Of a stretch of DNA of 64,000 nucleotides, positions 55,558-62,440 are shown piece after piece (the first letter of the stretch is position 1; each line of letters opens with the position of its first letter). Origin of the DNA: Terrimicrobiaceae bacterium (GTDB taxonomy: Bacteria; Verrucomicrobiota; Verrucomicrobiia; Chthoniobacterales; Terrimicrobiaceae). The DNA is taken from positions 246,188 to 310,187 of the forward strand of contig JAGYIV010000016.1 in NCBI GenBank assembly GCA_018402345.1, in the 5' to 3' direction. The translations under genes were made by a program, and so were the position numbers. The notes beneath the pieces were generated by a model. That model was not told where the DNA came from, did no database searches, and worked only from the letters and a program-made list of their open reading frames with translations.

Positions 55558-56195
55558 GTTTCTCGATCAGAAAATCACTCCATCCCGGCCTGAATCTGGG
55601 CGAGGATCACGGCGACGACCACCTCGAGGCGGAGACATCCGTCTTCGGGTTCTGGGTTTTCATGATGAGCGACCTGGTGACCTTCGGGATGTTTTTCGCC
55701 GTCTTCGCCACCACGATGCCTCTCGCGTGTTGCCCTGGCCCGAAGGAACTCTTCGACCTCGGCAGCGTCGCCTGGCAAACCGCCTTCCTTCTCGCCTCGA
55801 GTTTGACCAGCGGAATGGCCATCCTGACCCTCAAGCAGGAACATGGCGGCCGAGGTGCCTGCACCAAAAAATTGGTGTTTTGGCTCTTGCTCACGGTCCT
55901 GCTGGGGTGCGGATTTCTCTACCGTGAGATTTCCGACTTCATCGCCATGGCCGCCGCCGGAGGACCGCCCACTCGCAGCGGCTACCTCTCCGCCTTGTGG
56001 TCCCTCGTTGGACTCCACGGACTGCATGTGACTGGAGGAATCATTTGGTGTCTCGTGATTGTCGCCGGGATTCTGGTTCGGGGTGTCGACCTCCGCTGGA
56101 AGTTGACCCTGCTCCGCTGGGCGGTCTTCTGGCATTTTCTCGATGTCGTCTGGATCTGCATCTTCAGCTTCGTCTTTTTGGGAGGATTGCTCTGA
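55554..56195 (+). CDS. cyoC: Cytochrome bo-type quinol oxidase subunit III
   Basis: A 213-residue subunit III with five membrane helices: ETSVFGFWVFMMSDLVTFGMFFAVF, TAFLLASSLTSGMAIL, LVFWLLLTVLLGCGFLY, ALWSLVGLHGLHVTGGIIWCLV and FWHFLDVVWICIFSFVFLGGLL. The FWHFLDxVW motif is typical of the family. It stabilises subunit I in the membrane. Its ATG overlaps the cyoB stop and its stop overlaps the cyoD ATG, so all are translationally coupled. Confidence 0.93.
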   Translation: MSFSIRKSLHPGLNLGEDHGDDHLEAETSVFGFWVFMMSDLVTFGMFFAVFATTMPLACCPGPKELFDLGSVAWQTAFLLASSLTSGMAILTLKQEHGGRGACTKKLVFWLLLTVLLGCGFLYREISDFIAMAAAGGPPTRSGYLSALWSLVGLHGLHVTGGIIWCLVIVAGILVRGVDLRWKLTLLRWAVFWHFLDVVWICIFSFVFLGGLL

Positions 56196-56485
56196 TGGAA
56201 ACAAACAAAGAATTTCGTCATTATCTGCTCGGTTTTGTGCTGGCGACGGTTCTCACGATTATCCCCTTCACCCTCGTGGCGACTGTGGGAGGGAAGATCG
56301 CCTTTTTCGCCCTGATCCTCTGCGCGATCCTTCAACTGATCGTGCATCTCCGCTACTTCCTGCACCTTTCCTTCAAAGGCCAGCAGAGGGAAGATCTCCA
56401 ACTGGTCATGTTCACAGGGCTCATCCTGCTTATCATGATTGGTGGAACCGTCTGGGTCCTTGGCGATCTTTACAACCGGATGTAG
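56195..56485 (+). CDS. cyoD: Cytochrome bo-type quinol oxidase subunit IV
   Basis: A 96-residue protein with three membrane helices (LLGFVLATVLTIIPFTLVAT, FFALILCAILQLIVHLRYFLHL, LVMFTGLILLIMIGGTVWVLGDL). The HLRYFLHL turn is a CyoD feature. It assists assembly of the copper site and closes the operon. No cyoE (heme O synthase) follows; the next 324 bases hold no gene. Confidence 0.92.
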   Translation: METNKEFRHYLLGFVLATVLTIIPFTLVATVGGKIAFFALILCAILQLIVHLRYFLHLSFKGQQREDLQLVMFTGLILLIMIGGTVWVLGDLYNRM

Positions 56486-56809
56486 GCCAAAGCTTTATTT
56501 TCAAGGAGCTTGGGCATTCCCGCCCACGTTCCTTGATTTTTTTCGAAAAAAGCAGCCTCACTCGAAGCCGTAAAGCCACGAGGGAAGAAGGCACCAAATC
56601 GAAAACCCAAGGGGAGGGGCGGCTCGCCGAGCGGCTCCAAGATTCAGGCGCGAAGCGCCGTGCCACTCCCGCCAAAAAAACCTCGGCCCCTTTTCATTTC
56701 CTGCAATCTCAAAACCCCTCAGCATCTGGCCGAGGCGGGGCGTCGTAAATGTTTTCCACCGAAACCAACAAAGCACAAATTCGCATCAATCTTTCGGCCC
56801 ACTTTTTCC
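56486..56809. other. Gene-free stretch between cyoD and the DUF2805 gene
   Basis: No gene with coding character was found in these 324 bases. The sequence has a short stem-forming region just after the cyoD stop (AAGCT...AGCTT, weak) and a Pro/Arg-rich frame that shows no family similarity. No strong terminator or recognisable regulatory site was seen. Confidence 0.4.
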
Positions 56810-57061
56810 ATGAAGCCCACACCTTTGCCTGAGCAGATATCCCGAATCGTGCGGTTGGCTTGGGAGGACAGAACGAGCTTTGAGGAAATCGAGAAGCGCA
56901 CAGGCTTCGTGGAGAGGGATGTCATAGCACTGATGCGCCGTGAGTTGAAACCTTCAAGTTTTCGCCTCTGGCGTAAACGAGTTCATGGCCGCATCACCAA
57001 ACACCGGCGATTGCTCGAGCGGAAGCTTAAGGGACCTCCGCTTGCGGACTTCGATGCGTGA
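56810..57061 (+). CDS. DUF2805 (TIGR03643) family protein
   Basis: An 83-residue basic protein: EQISRIVRLAWEDRTSFEEIEKRTGFVERDVIALMRREL then LWRKRVHGRITKHRRLLERKL. This matches the short, highly conserved DUF2805/TIGR03643 family, which has helix-turn-helix-like spacing. The function is not known; a nucleic-acid role is inferred from the helices and basic tail. ATG 56810 is chosen since the family begins there. It is a lone gene. Confidence 0.85.
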   Translation: MKPTPLPEQISRIVRLAWEDRTSFEEIEKRTGFVERDVIALMRRELKPSSFRLWRKRVHGRITKHRRLLERKLKGPPLADFDA

Positions 57062-57376
57062 AATCCTGAAGCTTTTGCGATAATCTGTCACCTTCAGACC
57101 AAAATCTGCTTGCGTTTGGACTGTTGGAAAGCGGCGCGGTAGCGCCCGGTCTCGTGGAGCGCGCCCGCCCTCGGGTGCCGTCGGGTGCCCCCCCCAGCGC
57201 CCGGCTTGGAGAGCTTCGAGCGGCCCCTGGCCGGATTTTTTTCAACAAACCCCGAGAGCCATTCGATAAGCTGAATTTAATTTGCAACAATTTACTCAGG
57301 ATATTTTTAAAAATGTTTTGAAAAATTCATCTTTATTTTTTTGGGTCCAGCGAAGCATTTTACTGAGGTGAGTTCC
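57062..57376. other. Gene-free stretch upstream of the PIG-L gene
   Basis: Very GC-rich in the first half (57120-57240) and AT-rich in the second (57270-57350: TTTAATTTGCAACAATTTAC and a run TTTTTAAAAATG). It probably contains the promoter of the PIG-L/nagB unit, but no -35/-10 pair could be assigned with confidence. No coding potential was recognised. Confidence 0.4.
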
Positions 57377-58171
57377 ATGAATCCGTTTCTCCCGTTTGTC
57401 GAGACCCTGCGATCCGCGACGCGGAATGCAAGAGGGATCGCCTTTGCTGGTGGTTCGCAACCGGGAGGGCAGGGGCCGGCCGTTCTTTTGTTTTCGCCGC
57501 ACCCCGATGACGAGTGCATCACCGGGCTTCTTCCGCTGCGACTCATGCGGGAGTGCGGATACAGGATCATCAATGTTCCCGTCACCTTCGGGAGCGATAC
57601 CGCCCGCCGCCAGGCCCGACTCGCCGAGTTGCGTGCCGCCTGCAATTGGCTCGGCTGGGAGACGCATGTGGCCGATGAAACGCTGGCTCCGCTCGACGCC
57701 CCGCGGATTGGCGCCGCACTCCTCCGCTTCCAGCCCGCATTCATTTTCCTGCCCCATGCACTGGACTGGAATTCCACACATCTGCGCGTCCACCAGAGCG
57801 TGATGGAGGCCCTCGCCTCGATGCCTCCGGGATTTTCCTGCCGTGTGGTCGAGACGGAATTCTGGGGTGCGATGGACGACCCGAATGTGATGGTCGAAGG
57901 AGACGCCGCCACGATTGCCGATCTGGTGGCCGCCACAGCGCTCCACACCGGCGAGGTTGCCAGAAATCCCTACCATCTTCACCTCCCGGCATGGATGCAG
58001 GACAATGTCCGCCGAGGCACAGAGCGCATCGGCGGGCAGGGGAGTGCCTCGCCGTCATTCGACTTCGCCACCCTTTATCGAATCCGATCATGGGAAAATG
58101 CCGCCTTGATTCCTTTTCTGCCCAGTGGCGTTTTCCTTCCCGCCAACGCTTCGCCTTCTGTTCTCGCCTGA
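57377..58171 (+). CDS. PIG-L (LmbE-like) deacetylase
   Basis: A 264-residue zinc-dependent N-deacetylase: VLLFSPHPDDECITGLLPLRLM has the HPDDE metal motif near residue 45, TFGSDTARRQARLAELRAACNWLGWE follows, and FLPHALDWNSTHLRVHQSVMEAL holds the downstream His. The family removes acetyl from GlcNAc-linked substrates (as in bacillithiol or GPI synthesis). It ends one base before nagB starts, so the pair probably works on amino sugars: deacetylation then deamination. Confidence 0.9.
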   Translation: MNPFLPFVETLRSATRNARGIAFAGGSQPGGQGPAVLLFSPHPDDECITGLLPLRLMRECGYRIINVPVTFGSDTARRQARLAELRAACNWLGWETHVADETLAPLDAPRIGAALLRFQPAFIFLPHALDWNSTHLRVHQSVMEALASMPPGFSCRVVETEFWGAMDDPNVMVEGDAATIADLVAATALHTGEVARNPYHLHLPAWMQDNVRRGTERIGGQGSASPSFDFATLYRIRSWENAALIPFLPSGVFLPANASPSVLA

Positions 58172-58172
58172 C

Positions 58173-58958
58173 ATGGAAATCATCATCCACGACACCCCTC
58201 AGGAAGCCGCCGTCGCAGGAGCCCGCATGGTTGCGAGGTTGGTCCGTGAAAAACCCGAAGCGGTGCTGGGTCTGGCCACTGGCGGCACGCCGCTCCCGCT
58301 TTACAGGGAACTCGTGCGCATGCACCGCGAGGAGGACCTCGACTTCAGCCGGGTCACTACCTTCAACCTCGACGAATACCTCAGCCTCGGCCCTGAGCAC
58401 CCGCAGTCCTACCACCACTTCATGCGGGAACATCTCTTCGAGCACATCAATATTCCCAAGGAAAATACCCACATTCCCGACGGCATGACTCTTGATGTTC
58501 CTGCGTTTTGTCGCGACTACGAACGCCGCATCGCCGAAGCCGGCGGCCTCGACCTCCAGATTCTTGGGATCGGGTCCGACGGCCATATCGGCTTCAACGA
58601 ACCGGGCTCCTCGTTTGCCTCGCGCACCAGAATCAAAACACTCACCCGCGAAACCCTGCAGGACAACGCCCGCTTCTTCGACGGCGATCCCACGCTTGTG
58701 CCGCGCCACTGCATCACCATGGGCATCGGCACGATCATGGACGCGCGCTGTGTGCTCCTCCTCGCGTTCGGTCCTGGCAAAGCCGATGCCGTTGCCGGCA
58801 TGGTCGAGGGCCCCGTCACCGCGAGTCTCCCCGCCTCGATCCTGCAACACCACTCCACTGCCAAAATCCTCCTCGACTCCCCCGCTGCCGCCACCCTGCA
58901 GCGTGCCGACTACTACCGCTGGGTCCGCGAAAATAGACCCTCCTGGCAACAGGATTGA
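58173..58958 (+). CDS. nagB: Glucosamine-6-phosphate deaminase
   Basis: A 261-residue NagB: KPEAVLGLATGGTPLPLYRELV, then TTFNLDEYLSLGPEHPQSYHHFM with the catalytic Asp, and DLQILGIGSDGHIGFNEPGSSFASRTRI with active-site His and Glu. GMVEGPVTASLPASILQHH ends the core. It converts glucosamine-6-P to fructose-6-P and ammonia. ATG 58173 follows the PIG-L stop directly. The allosteric C-terminal motif of E. coli is shortened, so regulation by GlcNAc-6-P is uncertain. Confidence 0.94.
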   Translation: MEIIIHDTPQEAAVAGARMVARLVREKPEAVLGLATGGTPLPLYRELVRMHREEDLDFSRVTTFNLDEYLSLGPEHPQSYHHFMREHLFEHINIPKENTHIPDGMTLDVPAFCRDYERRIAEAGGLDLQILGIGSDGHIGFNEPGSSFASRTRIKTLTRETLQDNARFFDGDPTLVPRHCITMGIGTIMDARCVLLLAFGPGKADAVAGMVEGPVTASLPASILQHHSTAKILLDSPAAATLQRADYYRWVRENRPSWQQD

Positions 58959-59305
58959 GCCTGCCGAGAGGAGTGGGGTCCCGCGGCGTATCGCTTTTTG
59001 CTCCTTGCCCGCCGCATGTCCTGCGGCCCCTTTCCGCCATCGCCCACGAGAGCTTCGTGTCGCGGGATGCGTTGCTGCGCGACCTCAGCCTCGTGCAGAC
59101 GCATGTCGCCGACCAGAAGTCCCTGCTCGACGACGCCCTGCTGCTCATTGGCAACCATATGTATTCCGTGAGCCGCACGGTTTACGCCGTGATGAAGACC
59201 GATGGCGGCAAGGCCCGTCTGCAGGAGCAGAAGGCGCTCATGAAGCAACGCTTCGCCTCCAAGAAAAACAGCCAGCCCGCGACAAACACCGCAGTTAGGC
59301 AATAA
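58955..59305 (+). CDS. Small hypothetical protein, uncertain
   Basis: A 116-residue frame starting with TTG that overlaps the nagB stop. The middle (HESFVSRDALLRDLSLVQTHVADQKSLLDDALLLIGNHMYSVSRTVYAVMKTDGGKARLQEQKALMKQRF) looks helical and protein-like, while the first ~30 residues do not. No family is recognised. The true start may be further in, but no ATG lies before residue 68. It could be a real small gene coupled to nagB or a chance frame. Confidence 0.35.
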   Translation: MSLPRGVGSRGVSLFAPCPPHVLRPLSAIAHESFVSRDALLRDLSLVQTHVADQKSLLDDALLLIGNHMYSVSRTVYAVMKTDGGKARLQEQKALMKQRFASKKNSQPATNTAVRQ

Positions 59306-59445
59306 CGCGACGCTGGTCCCCAGCTTTTTCGAGCCGGTTTTCAGGCATCCGGGTGGCTCCGGGTGCCCGATTTTTTGGCCGCAGGGCCGACTGGGCTAAA
59401 ATCTCCACCTCGCGCCAGATGCCTGCAAGTCAAAAGGCCCGCAAA

Positions 59446-59781
59446 TCCTCGCTCGGAGTGAAGTCATCCTCGCTCGGAGTGAAGTCGTCCTCGCTCGGAG
59501 CGAAGTCATCCTCGCTCGGAGTGAAGTCATCCTCGCTCGGAGCGAAGTCGCCCTCGCTCGGAGTGAAGTCGTCCTCGCTCGGAGCGAAGTCATCCTCGCT
59601 CGGAGCGAAGTCATCCTCGCTCGGAGTGAAGTCGTCCTCGCTCGGAGTGAAGTCGTCCTCGCTCGGAGCGAAGTCGTCCTCGCTCAGAGCGAAGTCGTCC
59701 TCGCTCGGAGTGAAGTCGTCCTCGCTCGGAGTGAAGTCATCCTCGCTCGGAGCGAAGTCATCCTCGCTCGGAGCGAAGCCA
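59446..59781. repeat. 21-bp minisatellite, 16 tandem copies
   Basis: Unit TCCTCGCTCGGAGYGAAGTC plus one R: 16 units with Y (C or T) and the last base varying, one unit CCCTCG and one CAGAGC variant. Because the unit is 21 bases, frames stay open: plus strand reads (SSLGVKS)n, minus strand (DFTPSED)n and (MTSLRAR)n. No credible ribosome site or start precedes them, so they are probably not translated. Ends abut the first TA-flanking repeat at 59778. Confidence 0.92.
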
Positions 59782-59831
59782 GCGGAGCTTTCCACAAGGA
59801 ACGTGAATCGATGATGACCCCCAATCGAAAA
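59778..59831. repeat. Flanking direct repeat, left copy (toxin-antitoxin cassette)
   Basis: About 54 bases, GCCAGCGGAGCTTTCCACAA then GGAACGTGAATCGATGATGACC. A copy at roughly 75-80% identity, same orientation, lies at 60588-60643 beyond the toxin gene. The shared core is TGAATCGATSATGACCC followed by CAAWTCG. Confidence 0.65.
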
Positions 59832-60027
59832 CCCGGGAGGGCGATGCTTTACCTTCCTCGCCACCGCCCGGCGTCTCGGTTGTCCGCGCCAAAGGCTCAG
59901 GCGCGACGCGCCGTTTCACTCGCTGGAAAAAGCCGTTCTGCCCTCGGGGCGGCTTGTTTTAGCTGCTGGTTGGTAATAGACATCAAATCCATTTGACCAA
60001 GTGAGCATCAATGAGCATTTTTGAACC

Positions 60028-60255
60028 ATGTCAAAGTCAGTTCTTTTCAGAGCTCGTGTTCCAGCAGATCGGTTGAAAAAAGCTGAAAAGGTTTTTTCCA
60101 AGCTCGGCATGAAGACCAGTGATGCCTTCAACATATTCTTGGCTCAAGTAGAGCTTCGGAAAGACCTTCCCTTTTCGATCACTTCAAAGCCCGAGCCCCT
60201 ATTGACCACAGCACAACAGGGCAAAGCCTGGGAGGAGGCTCTTGGCGAATATTGA
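60028..60255 (+). CDS. RelB/DinJ-type antitoxin
   Basis: A 75-residue antitoxin: SKSVLFRARVPADRLKKAEKVFSKLGMKTSDAFNIFLAQVELRKDLPF, the ribbon-helix-helix of the RelB/DinJ family, then a short acidic tail (WEEALGEY) for toxin binding. It precedes and overlaps the MazF-like toxin by 14 bases. It should repress its own promoter in the preceding AT-richer 160 bases. Confidence 0.88.
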   Translation: MSKSVLFRARVPADRLKKAEKVFSKLGMKTSDAFNIFLAQVELRKDLPFSITSKPEPLLTTAQQGKAWEEALGEY

Positions 60256-60568
60256 GCCCAGTGCGGGCGAAATATGGATCGTAGATTTCGGCACTACAGC
60301 AAAACAACGCCCTGTTGTTGTTTTGGCTTTTCCTCAACCCCAAGACGCCCGTGCTCTCGTGGTAGTTGCCCCGCTTACTTCCCAAATTCGTGGGTTGCGC
60401 GGTGAAGTGGACATTGGGAAACCCAAGTGGCTTGCGAAACATTCCGCTGTGAACATTCAAGCTCTGGCCAGTATTGACCACAACAGCCTCGAAAGAAAAC
60501 TGGGACGCCTGATTTCCCCTCAATTTGAAGCCGTAAAGGATGCTCTGCGGGATTTGCTGAATTTATAG
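60242..60568 (+). CDS. MazF/PemK-type toxin
   Basis: A 108-residue toxin: GEIWIVDFGTTAKQRPVVVLAF is the start of the SH3-like fold, then VVVAPLTSQIRGLRGEVDI and VNIQALASIDHNSLERKLGRLI. MazF toxins cleave mRNA or rRNA at short sites. The start TTG 60242 lies in the antitoxin 3' end. It forms a complete pair with the RelB-type gene, a non-standard pairing of a RelB antitoxin with a MazF toxin, though such mixed pairs are known. Confidence 0.87.
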   Translation: MANIEPSAGEIWIVDFGTTAKQRPVVVLAFPQPQDARALVVVAPLTSQIRGLRGEVDIGKPKWLAKHSAVNIQALASIDHNSLERKLGRLISPQFEAVKDALRDLLNL

Positions 60569-60587
60569 GCAAGTCCCATGAGCTGCA

Positions 60588-60643
60588 GCCGGCGAAGCGT
60601 TTCACGAGGATCATGAATCGATCATGACCCTCAAATCGCGAAA
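60588..60643. repeat. Flanking direct repeat, right copy (toxin-antitoxin cassette)
   Basis: GCCGGCGAAGCGTTTCACGA then GGATCATGAATCGATCATGACC, matching 59778-59831 with scattered mismatches. It starts 20 bases after the toxin stop. Confidence 0.65.
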
Positions 60644-60856
60644 GTTGCTTCCAAACCCATGTCCGCATGGAATCCTTTTTTTGCTCTGCGGGTGGTGGAT
60701 TTTTTCGGTATTGGCGGCGACTCGGGCCTGGCTATCGATTTCGAGGATACTTACCTGGAAGAGGTTCTAGCGGGGGATTCGGTCTTGCAGTCCCCTGAGC
60801 GGTCTGGCACGTGTGCTTCACCGATTGAGCAAAGGTGGCCTGCGATCGTCAGGTAT

Positions 60857-61186
60857 TCACACCCCGCCCTTTCCGGTCGGGGTTTGTTTTTGGTCTTCTG
60901 TGTGGGGGTTCTCAGGAACCCAGCGAAATCGTGATTCTTGCGCGCCTTTGCGGTGCTTCTCAAACTGATTCATAGCCTGCTCGTAGGTCACGGGCGGCTG
61001 GTTGAGACGGATTTTTCTTAACTTGATAGCTTCTTGTTGGAGTCGGGTCAGCGGCTTTATAGGGCGCTCGGAGTTCTGATCACAAACTGGTTGACTAAAT
61101 ATGGGCGACGAAAGGAATTTCTCCTCGTTGCTTCTGGCGGGAGCTGTGTCATCGCCAGACTTGGGAACAAGGTCGGGAATGTCCAT
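60857..61186 (-). CDS. Possible small protein, uncertain
   Basis: A 109-residue frame: MDIPDLVPKSGDDTAPARSNEEK, then PLTRLQQEAIKLRKIRLNQPPVTYEQAMNQFEKHRKGAQESRF. The second part has balanced charge and helical spacing, and a GGAAGGAC ribosome-site-like sequence precedes the ATG. No family is recognised and neighbours are unrelated. The rest of the interval 60644-61473 contains nothing else I can support. Confidence 0.3.
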   Translation of the reverse strand: MDIPDLVPKSGDDTAPARSNEEKFLSSPIFSQPVCDQNSERPIKPLTRLQQEAIKLRKIRLNQPPVTYEQAMNQFEKHRKGAQESRFRWVPENPHTEDQKQTPTGKGGV

Positions 61187-61473
61187 CGTCCTTCCGGCGG
61201 CGACTTCTCTTTTAGTGCGATAGGCAACGAGCCGTTGGCCGCCTGGGTCCTAAGTCTCAACTGCGGCGAGCCGTTACTCGGCGTGCAGGCGCACCTCATC
61301 CGACTCCTTGCCATCCGCGTTAAAAACGCGGGATCATTTTAACCGCTGAATTAAAAAAGTTAATATGTGGGACAGGCCCTTTTCACTGCGGCAACTCCAG
61401 CAAACCCAATGCGTCAAAACGCAGGGCCAATTCTTGCGCCTGCTGAATTCAAATGCGTGCTTAACACGATTAA

Positions 61474-61797
61474 ATGTCAATTATTAATTCCTTCTCTGAC
61501 CGCCGCGATCTTCCCGGCAATCCCGACATTGTTCTCCCTCGGCATCGAATCTGCATTTTTGTGCACGGATGTTTCTGGCACCTCCATCGCAATTGCAAGG
61601 ACGCGCGGATTCCCAAAACACGGGCGATTTGGTGGAGCAAAAAGCTCGAAGGAAATGTCGCCCGCGACAAACGCCATGCGGCTGCACTCCGCCGCCTCGG
61701 TTGGCGTGTGATCACAATCTGGGAATGCCAGACGGAAAAACCCGAGCGCCTCGTAAGTCGTTTGCAAAAACTCCCAGCCTCGAAACCTCTTGTTTGA
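61474..61797 (+). CDS. vsr: Very-short-patch-repair endonuclease (Vsr), N-terminally truncated
   Basis: A 107-residue Vsr: RDLPGNPDIVLPRHRICIFVHGCFWH (catalytic Asp, zinc/His region) and NVARDKRHAAALRRLGWRVITIWECQ. Vsr nicks DNA 5' of T in T:G mismatches arising from m5C deamination. Full-length members are ~140-150 residues; the N-terminal ~40 residues with the MSxIRGKxTxPE motif are missing and the frame begins MSIINSFSDRR. No cytosine methyltransferase, the usual partner, is in the window. Probably a remnant. Confidence 0.82.
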   Translation: MSIINSFSDRRDLPGNPDIVLPRHRICIFVHGCFWHLHRNCKDARIPKTRAIWWSKKLEGNVARDKRHAAALRRLGWRVITIWECQTEKPERLVSRLQKLPASKPLV

Positions 61798-61812
61798 GAA
61801 GATAAAAGCTCC

Positions 61813-62418
61813 TTAGGACGAAGAACCAAGCAGCGACTGCCAAACAGCTTTTTTATATAAGTCCTTGTTGTTGTAGTTTTGACTTGCGTAATGAGGAATT
61901 TTTTTGACCTCGCATTCGGCGCTGAAATTTTTTTGAATATGCGTGTAAACTACATCTCCAAAAGCAATTAGCGTAGTTTTTTTAGAAGATTTTCCAACGA
62001 CATGCCTAAGCTCGTCACGCAGGAAATTTACATGAGCAGCTATTATTGAAGGATCGTTTTTTATTAAAGCTTTAACTTTATTTGAATCCTTTTCATCCAG
62101 ATTTTTGAAGAGATCTGTCATGTATGCTCCCCAGTATTCTGTTCCTTTGAACGCGTGCCGGATTTTAAAGTCGGTGCCTTGGGGACGGGGGTCGTGGAAA
62201 TTGGCAAATGGTTTATGAATCAACCCTCTAGAAATATTCAAACCAACTAACACGATATGAGGTTTGAGTTCACCCAAGACGCTGGGATTTGCATCCATGT
62301 CAAAAATGCGCAGGTCGCCAATATTTGATTTCGGCTTTCCTCCGGCATCCGCCCAGATCGCCCAACTGGAGTAATATCCGTATTTTTCTTTGATCAAATC
62401 AAAAGTGGCGCGAGTCAT
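61813..62418 (-). CDS. Unknown AT-richer gene
   Basis: A 201-residue protein, clearly lower in GC than most of the window. It opens MTRATFDLIKEKYGYYSSWAIWADAGG. A hydrophobic strand HIVLVGLNISRG, a YWGAYMTDLFKN motif and TLIAFGDVVYTHIQ follow, ending with HYASQNYNNKDLYKKAVW. The order strand-loop-'YMTDL'-'HY' is faintly reminiscent of uracil-DNA-glycosylase-like folds but no catalytic motif can be assigned. It is convergent with vsr (stop 16 bases away) and 22 bases from the frameshifted nuclease upstream on the same strand, so it may belong with it as part of a defence locus. Confidence 0.7.
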   Translation of the reverse strand: MTRATFDLIKEKYGYYSSWAIWADAGGKPKSNIGDLRIFDMDANPSVLGELKPHIVLVGLNISRGLIHKPFANFHDPRPQGTDFKIRHAFKGTEYWGAYMTDLFKNLDEKDSNKVKALIKNDPSIIAAHVNFLRDELRHVVGKSSKKTTLIAFGDVVYTHIQKNFSAECEVKKIPHYASQNYNNKDLYKKAVWQSLLGSSS

Positions 62419-62440
62419 TGCGACAGTAATTTCTCAAGAT

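Noticed and set aside
59446..59781. CRISPR array
   Set aside because: The 21-bp units are contiguous with no spacers and no cas genes are nearby.
59430..59864. Minus-strand 144-residue repeat protein (APSEDDF)n
   Set aside because: The reading frame arises from the 21-bp array; no ribosome site or signal peptide precedes it and the other frames are equally open.
60659..60934. A 91-residue plus-strand frame starting MSAWNPFFALRV
   Set aside because: No ribosome site or family similarity; composition is not persuasive.
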